5,781 bases of DNA from an uncultured Planctomycetaceae bacterium (GTDB lineage Bacteria > Planctomycetota > Planctomycetia > Pirellulales > UBA1268). Positions 1 through 5,702 of this stretch are shown here, piece by piece. The translations under genes and the position numbers were made by a program. How positions within the stretch are numbered: the first letter of the stretch is position 1; each line of letters begins with the position of its first letter. Location of the stretch: positions 1 to 5,781 of the forward strand of contig CALAZQ010000026.1 in NCBI GenBank assembly GCA_937926325.1, in the 5' to 3' direction. The notes under the pieces were generated by a model. That model had not been told where the DNA came from. It worked only from the letters and a program-made list of their open reading frames with translations, and searched no databases.

Positions 1-1
1 C

Positions 2-973
2 GCCGGCGACGCGACCGAACCGGGTGTCTATGCGGCCCGGCGGGTCGTCAAGCTCTACGGCGCGGGCGGGATCCGCGGGCTGGAGGCCTATCAGACCGGC
101 ATCCTCGTCTCCCCCACGGGCCACATCGTGACCGCCCTGAGCACCGCGCTCGACTCCGAAGCCATCGACTGTGTGCTCGACGACGGCCGTCGCTATCCCG
201 CCAGACTGCTCGGCGCCGACCTGACGCGGGAACTGGCGGTGCTGGAGATCGATGGCGAGAACCTGCCCTGCTTCAGCCTCTCAACGAGCACGCCGCGGGC
301 GGCCGTCGGCAGCCGGGTGCTGGCCCTGTCAAACCTGTTTGGGGTGGCCGTGGGGGATGAGCGGGTGAGCCTACAGCATGGCGTGATCGCCGCCTGTGTG
401 CCGCTGCGGGCCCGGCGGGGGGCCCATGAGGCGGCCTACCGCGGCGACGTCTACATCCTCGACTGCACCACCAACAACCCCGGCTCACCGGGCGGCTGCC
501 TGACCGACTGGCAGGGCCGGCTGCTCGGCATGCTTGGCAAAGAACTGCGAGCCGAACCGAGTGGCATCTGGCTGAGCTATGCCCTGCCGGCCGATGAGCT
601 GGCCCGCGGCTATGAGCAGGTGCTCTCGGGCAAGCCCCCCGTAGACCCGGGGGCCGTCTCAGCTGGCGACTACGACCCCCGCCTGCTTGGCCTGCAGCTG
701 GTACCCGACCTGCTCGATCAGACGCCGGCCTATGTCGAGACGGTGCTGCCGGAGTCAGCGGCCGCCACCGCCGGCCTTGAACCCGACGACCTGCTGGTGG
801 CGGTGGGCGACCGCACGATCAACTCGCAGCGAGCCCTGCGGCAGGAGCTGGCCCGGCTGTTGCCCGGCGACACCGTCCGCCTCAGCCTGATCCGCGCCGG
901 GGCGATCGTCACCGTCGTTCTCGGGCCGCTGCCCGCCCGTCCCGAACCGGCCACCGCTGAGGAGCCGCAATGA
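2..973 (+). CDS. HtrA-like trypsin-fold protein with one PDZ domain, catalytic triad lost; 5' end outside window
   Basis: The frame is open from the first complete codon, so the gene begins upstream. The GTG at 128 is internal: it has no Shine-Dalgarno sequence and lies inside a conserved strand. Of 323 visible residues, about 1-205 match the S1C (HtrA/DegP) protease fold, including TGILVSPTGHIVTA, DLTRELAVLEI and NNPGSPGGCL followed by GRLLGM. Residues about 225-310 form a PDZ domain (LGLQLVP, ESAAATAGLEPDDLLVAVGD). Aligned by eye to DegP, the His slot is Ser47, the Asp slot is Glu77 and the Ser slot (GNSGG) reads GSPGG with Pro163. The protein should therefore not cleave peptides by the usual mechanism and may bind protein termini or act as a scaffold. 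Location is probably the cell envelope, but the N-terminus is not visible. The stop overlaps the next start (ATGA), indicating translational coupling. The fold is well supported; the function is unknown. Confidence 0.88.
   Translation, partial: AGDATEPGVYAARRVVKLYGAGGIRGLEAYQTGILVSPTGHIVTALSTALDSEAIDCVLDDGRRYPARLLGADLTRELAVLEIDGENLPCFSLSTSTPRAAVGSRVLALSNLFGVAVGDERVSLQHGVIAACVPLRARRGAHEAAYRGDVYILDCTTNNPGSPGGCLTDWQGRLLGMLGKELRAEPSGIWLSYALPADELARGYEQVLSGKPPVDPGAVSAGDYDPRLLGLQLVPDLLDQTPAYVETVLPESAAATAGLEPDDLLVAVGDRTINSQRALRQELARLLPGDTVRLSLIRAGAIVTVVLGPLPARPEPATAEEPQ
959..964 (+). promoter_or_regulatory. Ribosome binding site for the 970 start
   Basis: GAGGAG lies 5 nt before ATG 970, inside the last codons of the preceding gene. 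It supports ATG 970 over the in-frame ATG at 988, and together with the ATGA overlap it argues for coupled translation of the pair. Confidence 0.75.
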
Positions 974-3069
974 CGCCCACAGCCGCAATGCCCACCCGCC
1001 GCTTTCTTGCCTGCAACCTCATGGTGGCCTCGCTTCTGCTCTCCGCGAGCAGCGGCATGGCCGCCCCGGAGCCGTCGCCGCTGGCCGTTGCCGAACAGGC
1101 TGCCTTTCAGGCCGCCCTCGACCGGGTCGCCCCGAGCATCGTCAGGATCGAGCCGACCGGCATCTCGAAAGCGCGGCTCACCCAGGCTGCCGAGGTGACG
1201 CCGGCCACCGGGCCATCGACAGGGCTGGTTGTTGGCCCGGAGGGCTGGGTGCTGACCACCGCCTTCGCCGTTCCGGCCGACATGAGCGAGGTGGTGGTCA
1301 TCCTGCCGCCGGCAGCCGACAGTGACAGCGCCAGCGGGCCGCTGGTGCGGCTGGTCGGCCAAGTTGCCGGCCGCGACACCAACCGTGGCCTGGTGCTGCT
1401 GAAGTGCGATCCCCCCACGCTGCTGCCGGTGCCGGAATGGGCCGACCGCGACGAACTGACGCCAGGGCAGTGGGCCATCGCTGCCGGCCGGGTCTGGTCG
1501 GCGGCCCGGCCGAGCCTGGCGGTCGGGGTGCTCTCAGCCGTGGACCGCGCCTGGGGCCGGGCCATTCAGACCGATGCGGCCATCTCACCGGCCAACTACG
1601 GCGGTCCGCTGCTCGACATTCGCGGCCGGGTGATCGGCATCATCGCCCCGCTGCCAGCCGACACCGCCGGCATGAATCTGGGGACCGAACTCTACGATTC
1701 GGGAATCGGCTTTGCCGTGCCGATGAGCGATCTGCTGCCGCTGCTGCCCCGGCTCAAGCAGGGTGACAAGCTGGCAGCCGGCCTGCTCGGCATCGGCTAT
1801 GACGCGACCGATGCCATCAACGGTTCACCGGTGATCAAGACCGTGCGGGCCGAATCGCCCGCCGCCGCAGCCGGGCTGCAGAGCGGTGACCGCATCGTGT
1901 CGGTCGATGGCCGGCCGGCTGAACGAATTGCCGATGTCCGGCATGCCCTCACGCCCCGACTGGCTGGCGATGCCGTCACGCTGGTCGTTCGCCGGGGACC
2001 GGAGGAGGCCGCCGAGGAGGTGGCCGTGACCGCCACCCTTGTCGACCGGCTGCCCCCCTGGAAGCGAACCATGCTCGGCCTGGTGCCGGCCCGCCGCGAG
2101 TTCCGTGGCCGCGACCGTACGGCCACGCCTGAGCCGGCGGTGGTCGGCTGGGTCTGGCCGGAGAGCCCGGCAGCCAAGGCGGGCCTGCAGCCGGGTGACA
2201 CCATCACCGCAGCCGCAGCAACTGCGTCCGGCGACGCCGAGTCGGAACTGCGACCGATCGCCTCGGCAGCCGATCTGGCCGGCCTGCTGGGCGGGCTGGC
2301 CGCCGACAGCAGGGTGCTGCTCTCGGTCGATCGCGACGACGCTGACCAACGGCTGCAGGCCGCGACCGTGTTGCTGCCGGCGAATCCTCCGGCGGAGGTG
2401 CCGGCGATCGCCCCGGTGGACGAGCAGCCGCCTCCAACGGTACTCAAGCTGGAGGCCCCGGAACTGGCGGAGCCGGGCTGGGCGATCGTCCCGGCCGACG
2501 AAGACGGCCCGCCGCTGGGTGTGCTCGTGAGCTTTGACGAACCGGAGGGACCGCTGGAGGCTGCGGCCATCACCGGCCGGGTGGCGGCCTGGCGGGATGC
2601 CGTCGTCCGCTACCGCGTGGCGGTGGTGCTGATCGGCTCAGCCGATCCGGCCCGCTGGAGCCGGGCCGACCTCGACCGGGTGGGCCGCAGCCTCGAGGTG
2701 CTGCGAACGCGGCGGCGGCTCGACCCGACCCGCATCGGCTTCGTTGGCCGGGGGGCAGGGGGCACCTTCGCCTGGCTGGCCGCCGACCGGTTCAGCCCCG
2801 CGGTCCGCGGCGTGGCCCTGATCGACGCAGCCTTGCCGCGGCGGGCAACGATCGACGACGCCGCCCCTGACCGCTTCCGCTGGGTGCTGTTCGGTTCAGC
2901 GGCAGCCGCTGCGGCCGACCCCGAATCGGCCACAGCCCGCCGTCAGGCCGCCGACCGCGAACGACTCAGCAAGGCCGGCATCACTGTCGGCGATCTGCCG
3001 GCCACTGACAGCGACGCCGCCCGCGCCGCCGCCCTCTGCCGCTGGGTCGAGGCCCTCGGGGTGCTCTGA
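970..3069 (+). CDS. Secreted HtrA-like pseudoprotease with two PDZ domains and a C-terminal alpha/beta-hydrolase-like domain
   Basis: 699 aa. An N-terminal signal peptide is visible: basic TRR at 9-11, a hydrophobic stretch at 12-28, and likely cleavage after GMA (31). Residues about 42-260 form an HtrA-like domain (GWVLTTAF, RDTNRGLVLL, IQTDAAISPANYGGPLLD, GRVIGI). By alignment to DegP the triad slots hold Phe99, Gly140 and Tyr210, so catalysis is not expected. PDZ1 spans about 268-357 (SPAAAAGLQSGDRIVSVDG) and PDZ2 about 367-470 (ESPAAKAGLQPGDTI), the latter with a long insert. A Pro-rich linker (472-490) leads to residues about 505-699, which resemble an alpha/beta hydrolase: a strand (AVVLIG), a nucleophile elbow (RIGFVGRGAGG) and a later strand (RGVALIDA). 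The elbow Ser is Gly595. All enzymatic modules thus look inactive, suggesting an envelope scaffold or sensor. The gene overlaps the upstream gene by 4 nt and ends 9 bp from a convergent gene. The hydrolase assignment is less certain than the HtrA/PDZ one. Confidence 0.9.
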   Translation: MTPTAAMPTRRFLACNLMVASLLLSASSGMAAPEPSPLAVAEQAAFQAALDRVAPSIVRIEPTGISKARLTQAAEVTPATGPSTGLVVGPEGWVLTTAFAVPADMSEVVVILPPAADSDSASGPLVRLVGQVAGRDTNRGLVLLKCDPPTLLPVPEWADRDELTPGQWAIAAGRVWSAARPSLAVGVLSAVDRAWGRAIQTDAAISPANYGGPLLDIRGRVIGIIAPLPADTAGMNLGTELYDSGIGFAVPMSDLLPLLPRLKQGDKLAAGLLGIGYDATDAINGSPVIKTVRAESPAAAAGLQSGDRIVSVDGRPAERIADVRHALTPRLAGDAVTLVVRRGPEEAAEEVAVTATLVDRLPPWKRTMLGLVPARREFRGRDRTATPEPAVVGWVWPESPAAKAGLQPGDTITAAAATASGDAESELRPIASAADLAGLLGGLAADSRVLLSVDRDDADQRLQAATVLLPANPPAEVPAIAPVDEQPPPTVLKLEAPELAEPGWAIVPADEDGPPLGVLVSFDEPEGPLEAAAITGRVAAWRDAVVRYRVAVVLIGSADPARWSRADLDRVGRSLEVLRTRRRLDPTRIGFVGRGAGGTFAWLAADRFSPAVRGVALIDAALPRRATIDDAAPDRFRWVLFGSAAAAAADPESATARRQAADRERLSKAGITVGDLPATDSDAARAAALCRWVEALGVL

Positions 3070-3078
3070 CCGCCGCAG

Positions 3079-4395
3079 CTACGCTGTCGGCTGCATTGCC
3101 GACTTGGAGACCTTGTTCCAGTACCGTGAAAACCGCCCGAGGTCGGTCACCCGTGAGGCGTCGCAAAAGGGGGGCCAGTCAATCGGTACGACCGGCAGGC
3201 GGTCAGCCAACTCCGCGGCCGTCGCCCGCACCCCCGGGCAGGGAGTCGTGGCGACACAGACGTGGCTGGCCCCACAGGCAGCAGCCCGGGCAGTGAGCAC
3301 GGCAGCCGGCTCGCCCAGCCAGCACTCAAGGCCCGGCACCTCTGCCAGACATTCAAAGATGAACACCAGCCGCTTGAGTGACGGCCGCTCCTGTTCCAGC
3401 CAAGCAGGGTCGAGAATAAAGAGGGCCGGTGCGTGCGGATGCCGGTGCAGGGCAGGGGAGGTTACCCCGAGTGAGTCAAGCGTCAGCCAGACCAGGGGCT
3501 GCCCCGGCGGCGGATCGGCAAACCAGGGTGATGCCGGCGGAATCGTCAGCCGCTCCGGCCGATCACCCGCCGCCGTAAAGAGCCGGTCGCTCAGTTCATC
3601 GTAGCTCCCCTCGACATCACACCGCCCCGCCACCGGGCAGTCACGACAATGGCGGCCGTCGGTGTACCGTTCAAGATTCTCCCGATTGAAGATGTAGGGC
3701 TTGTTGGCGAAGGTGCCCGCCACCCACTGCCAGGAAAAGTTGTTGCTGGCCGGGTCGGCATCGAGCAGATGCTCGAGGAACCAGCCGGCCCCGGCCTGCC
3801 ACGACACCCCGCGGGTATGAACCAGCCACGAGGCCAGCCACATCCGTTCATGGTTGTGCAGCCAGCCGGTCTGGGTCAGCCGGCGGCTGAAGGCATCGAC
3901 ACAGGCCATTCCGGTCGTCCCCGCAGCAACATCAGCGGGGAGGTGGTCACTCTGTTGGCCGCGGGCGACGGCAGCCGGGGGCTCGAGATCTTCCCAGATC
4001 GCCTCCGGCCGGGCGGCGTAGACCCGCTGCCAATAGTCCCGCCAGCCGAGCTCACTGATGAGTTTTTCCGCCTGCGACCGTTCCCGAACCCGATCCAGGG
4101 CCGCATCCCGAACCTCGGCCAGCGAGAGCACCCCGTGTCGCAGCCAGGGTGAGAGCCTCGTCACCGCACCTCCGACATGGTTCCGCGACCGCCCGTAGGC
4201 GACAGGGTCGATCGCTTGCAGCCGCTCAACCGCCGCCTGCCGCCCCCCCCGAAACGGGCTTTCAACGATTGCCTGCCAGTTCGCTGCAAAATTTCCTGTC
4301 GCAGCAATGGAAGTCGAACTGGCAACCAACCGTTCCGCCAGGTGCCTGGCCCGGCGGTCTGCATCGGCCTCAAGCCACTCCGTCAGATTCTCCAT
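3079..4395 (-). CDS. Photolyase/cryptochrome-like flavoprotein with reversed domain order and putative Fe-S cysteines
   Basis: 438 aa from ATG 4395. The frame stays open to an ATG at 4689, but that extension has no recognisable domain, while 4395 has a strong ribosome site. Residues about 55-245 are a photolyase FAD-binding domain: AYGRSRN and TRLSPWLRHG (79-88), ELGWRDYW (115-122), TGWLHNHERMWLAS (176-189) and LLDADPASNNFSWQWVAG (210-227). Relative to E. coli Phr, the equivalents of N341 (N181), R344 (R184), W359 (W199), D372 (D212), N378 (N218) and W382 (W222) are present; no Trp aligns with W306. Residues about 299-431 then resemble the N-terminal antenna domain of photolyases (PLVWLTLDS, APALFILDP, ending RFSRYWNKVSK), so the domain order is permuted. 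Cys165, Cys250, Cys253 and Cys259 are spaced like Fe-S ligands. Likely role: light-driven DNA repair or blue-light sensing in the cytoplasm; which of these cannot be decided. It is monocistronic here. Confidence 0.88.
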   Translation of the reverse strand: MENLTEWLEADADRRARHLAERLVASSTSIAATGNFAANWQAIVESPFRGGRQAAVERLQAIDPVAYGRSRNHVGGAVTRLSPWLRHGVLSLAEVRDAALDRVRERSQAEKLISELGWRDYWQRVYAARPEAIWEDLEPPAAVARGQQSDHLPADVAAGTTGMACVDAFSRRLTQTGWLHNHERMWLASWLVHTRGVSWQAGAGWFLEHLLDADPASNNFSWQWVAGTFANKPYIFNRENLERYTDGRHCRDCPVAGRCDVEGSYDELSDRLFTAAGDRPERLTIPPASPWFADPPPGQPLVWLTLDSLGVTSPALHRHPHAPALFILDPAWLEQERPSLKRLVFIFECLAEVPGLECWLGEPAAVLTARAAACGASHVCVATTPCPGVRATAAELADRLPVVPIDWPPFCDASRVTDLGRFSRYWNKVSKSAMQPTA

Positions 4396-4403
4396 CGCCA
4401 CCA

Positions 4404-4409
4404 CCCTCC
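4404..4409 (-). promoter_or_regulatory. Ribosome binding site of the photolyase-like gene
   Basis: The minus strand reads GGAGGG, then 8 nt, then ATG at 4395. This near-perfect Shine-Dalgarno sequence at good spacing decides the start and discards the 98-codon upstream extension. Confidence 0.75.
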
Positions 4410-4565
4410 AGCAAACGCTGCCACCAGGAAAGGCAGCACTGCCCAAAGGATATGCGCGGCCACTCCCGGCCGGCAGCCCCGGGGTTCCGTTGCGACGCGT
4501 GAAATTCCCCGCAGTCAGCAGGTCGTTCCGGCAACGTCCAGGTAAATCCAGGCCGCCGACAGAAC

Positions 4566-4582
4566 TTGGCATAGGAATTGCA
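4566..4582 (+). promoter_or_regulatory. Candidate sigma-54 (RpoN) promoter, -24/-12 type, reading toward glnB
   Basis: The sequence TTGGCATAGGAATTGCA matches the RpoN consensus YTGGCACGRNNNTTGCW except at the two less conserved positions after TGGCA. The invariant GG (4568-4569) and GC (4580-4581) are separated by exactly 10 nt, as required. Transcription would begin near 4593 and run through about 420 nt of leader to the glnB start. P-II genes are commonly under RpoN control in other bacteria, which fits. I found no clear enhancer-binding-protein site. A chance match is possible but unlikely in so short a gap. Confidence 0.55.
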
Positions 4583-4705
4583 CCTTGTTTCATTGCAGAA
4601 GAGCGCGTGTTCTTCGTCGGGAGCTGGCGGACCTGACAAATCGCAGACGGGCAATGACACACCAAGGCCGACAACCCGCACCACGGCAAGCGACGGATTC
4701 ATGGT

Positions 4706-4802
4706 GAACCGGGTTGCGGCTCCGGCTGCCTGTTGCGTAGCCCACACATTGAAGATTGGCCAAGTACTTCCGTGTGCTTGGCCGCTGACGCCGGCCCGGT
4801 TC
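4706..4802 (+). ncRNA. Candidate structured RNA domain in the glnB leader (closing helix with two internal hairpins)
   Basis: GAACCGGG (4706-4713) pairs perfectly with CCCGGTTC (4795-4802). Inside, TTGCG (4714-4718) pairs with CGTAG (4736-4740), with T-G and G-T wobbles, stacked on the closing helix. A second hairpin joins GGCCAAGTAC (4758-4767) with GTGTGCTTGGCC minus its first two bases (4774-4783): ten pairs, one of them a wobble, around loop TTCCGT. Together these form a plausible three-helix domain. It matches no RNA family I recognise; glutamine riboswitches, tmRNA and RNase P were considered. Pairing was done by eye, without energy calculation or covariation. Confidence 0.35.
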
Positions 4803-4843
4803 TTCCAATTGAGGTGGCTGCGGGCTAGCGATTCGTCCTTTAT

Positions 4844-4900
4844 GGATGCCCCAATGGCTTGGGTGGGCAATCCGCCTAGCTCGCCCAGGCCGGGGCATCC
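4844..4900. repeat. Long stem-loop in the glnB leader (17 bp with a 3-nt bulge)
   Basis: GGATGCCCC (4844-4852) pairs perfectly with GGGGCATCC (4892-4900), and GGCTTGGG (4856-4863) pairs with CCCAGGCC (4884-4891) with one wobble. The 3' arm is continuous and the 5' arm has a single AAT bulge. The 20-nt loop can form a small GGC/GCC hairpin. There is no T-run on either strand, so this is not a canonical intrinsic terminator. It lies 111 bp before the glnB start and could be part of a structured leader, a protein-binding site or a palindromic repeat. Confidence 0.6.
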
Positions 4901-4945
4901 AGGGCCATCAAGCCCGCGCGGGGGAGTTCGCCATGCTGGCAGTCT

Positions 4946-4968
4946 CAGCCCGGCCAGACGACGGGCTG
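4946..4968 (+). repeat. Hairpin just upstream of glnB
   Basis: CAGCCCG (4946-4952) and CGGGCTG (4962-4968) form a perfect 7-bp stem around a 9-nt loop, ending 43 nt before the glnB start. The downstream sequence is only mildly T-rich (TCTCCTATCATCC). It could act as an attenuator or RNA-stability element; it is too weak to call a terminator. Confidence 0.45.
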
Positions 4969-5011
4969 TCTCCTATCATCCAATATCGATTTCTCATCAA
5001 AGGCGGAAACC

Positions 5012-5359
5012 GTGAAACTCATTCTGGCGATCATCCAGCCCGACAAGCTTGAACGGGTGAAGCAGGCACTCTCTGAAGTTGAGGTCTTTCGGCTCACCAT
5101 CCTCGATGTGCAGGGCTTTGGCCGACAGCTCGGTCATGCCGAGACCTATCGGGGCCATGAGATCGCGGTCAACCTCCTTCGCAAGGTGCAGCTGCAGATC
5201 GCCGTCAACGAAGAGTTCGTTGAGCCAACCATCGACGCCATCCTGTCAGCCGGCCGCTCCGGCGAGCAGGGCGAAATCGGTGATGGCAAGATCTTCATCC
5301 TGCCCATGGACGAGTGCGTCCGCATCCGCACCGGTGAACGCGGCCACGCCGCGATCTAG
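5012..5359 (+). CDS. glnB: Nitrogen regulatory protein P-II (GlnB/GlnK family)
   Basis: 115 aa, start GTG 5012 preceded by a modest purine stretch (AAAGGCGGAAA). P-II proteins are cytoplasmic trimers that bind ATP/ADP and 2-oxoglutarate and report nitrogen and energy status to transporters, enzymes and regulators. Visible family marks are GFGRQLGH (35-42, with Gln39), YRGHE in the T-loop, Lys58, the B-loop GEIGDGKIF (87-95) and the C-loop VRIRTGE (103-109, Arg104 and Arg106). Compared with E. coli GlnB, Tyr51 is Ile and residue 49 is His, so neither the uridylylation Tyr nor the cyanobacterial phospho-Ser is present. A three-residue insertion precedes the B-loop, and the position of Lys85 is Glu. 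No amtB, glnA or glnD lies in the window, so glnB versus glnK cannot be decided. A sigma-54 promoter candidate lies about 430 bp upstream. Confidence 0.96.
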   Translation: MKLILAIIQPDKLERVKQALSEVEVFRLTILDVQGFGRQLGHAETYRGHEIAVNLLRKVQLQIAVNEEFVEPTIDAILSAGRSGEQGEIGDGKIFILPMDECVRIRTGERGHAAI

Positions 5360-5465
5360 CCATCAGCGGCAGGAAAGTGGTGATCGGTCACGCTAGCCAC
5401 CGCTCGGGAATACCCACGCCCACTCGCTTGACGTTCACGTCGGCCATCCAGGCCTCCGTTCACTG

Positions 5466-5589
5466 CCTGTCCGCTGCGCTTTCGCCCTCCGGGCTACGCT
5501 TGCTTCCAGAGCACGCTCGTGGGCATGGGCATCCCCTCGCTCGTCAAACCGCTGGCAGAGGAAGCCGGGAGCGGAAGCGACCGGACAGG
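5466..5589. repeat. Imperfect inverted repeat pair bounding about 124 bp
   Basis: CCTGTCCG (5466-5473) is perfectly inverted at CGGACAGG (5582-5589), and the similarity continues inward through CGCTT/AAGCG with a small gap, giving about 16 related bases per arm. No target-site duplication is obvious. It could mark a small non-autonomous element or be chance in GC-rich DNA. Confidence 0.3.
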
Positions 5590-5611
5590 TAGAACGTCTG
5601 AAGCCGCTCCC
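5567..5611. repeat. Stem-loop within a putative planctomycete intergenic repeat
   Basis: GGGAGCGG (5567-5574) pairs perfectly with CCGCTCCC (5604-5611). Inside, CGGAC (5582-5586) pairs with GTCTG (5596-5600) with one wobble, around a 9-nt loop. In one frame the left arm encodes SRERKRPDR, a peptide I remember seeing in many short hypothetical proteins annotated in planctomycete genomes, which suggests a dispersed DNA repeat and not a gene. That recollection is unverified. Confidence 0.45.
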
Positions 5612-5635
5612 CTCCGCAGCGACTGACTGCCACCC

Positions 5636-5652
5636 GGCGGCAGGATGCCGCC
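5636..5652. repeat. Short perfect hairpin
   Basis: GGCGGC and GCCGCC form a 6-bp stem with a 5-nt loop (AGGAT). It sits between two larger hairpins, 24 bp after one and 12 bp before the next. There is no T-run on either side. Confidence 0.4.
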
Positions 5653-5664
5653 AAATGAGCACCA

Positions 5665-5702
5665 GCAACAGCGTGCAAACCTCTGGCTTTGCATGCTGCT
5701 GC
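5665..5702. repeat. Strong stem-loop near the right end of the window
   Basis: The arms 5665-5679 and 5688-5702 pair at 14 of 15 positions, one of them a wobble, with a single A/C mismatch; the loop is 8 nt (CCTCTGGC). The inner part is GCGTGCAAA with TTTGCATGC. No T-run follows on either strand, so it is not a typical terminator. It could be an RNA element, an operator or the end of a palindromic repeat. Confidence 0.55.

Larger units (their letters stand above)
4396..5011. other. 616-bp divergent intergenic region between the photolyase-like gene and glnB
   Basis: No convincing protein gene lies here. The longest plus frame (4578-5015) has a mixed composition, no recognisable domain and only about 60% G/C at third positions by my count from ATG 4701, well below the flanking genes. 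The region is a little less GC-rich than its neighbours. It holds a sigma-54-type promoter and a chain of inverted repeats, listed separately. The promoter of the leftward photolyase-like gene must also lie here, but I see no clear -35/-10 pair for it. Confidence 0.7.

Noticed and set aside
128..973. GTG 128 as the real start of the first gene
   Set aside because: The frame is open to the window edge with HtrA-like sequence (VVKLYG...TGILVSPTGHI) before it, and there is no ribosome site at 128.
998..1018. Tat signal in the second gene (TRRFL near the N-terminus)
   Set aside because: The twin Arg is followed directly by Phe-Leu without the intervening residue of the RRxFLK motif; an ordinary Sec signal explains it.
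3070..3078. Possible bidirectional terminator between the two convergent genes
   Set aside because: The gap is only 9 bp and the flanks show no stem with a T-run.
4396..4689. 98-codon N-terminal extension of the photolyase-like frame up to ATG 4689
   Set aside because: It has no domain similarity, and the ATG at 4395 has a GGAGGG ribosome site at 8 nt. The extension would also cover the sigma-54 site.
4578..5015. Plus-strand open frame ending in a GTGA overlap with the glnB start
   Set aside because: The overlap is suggestive of an operon, but the protein has no recognisable domain, third-position G/C is only about 60% against much higher values in the neighbours, and the DNA is full of hairpins.
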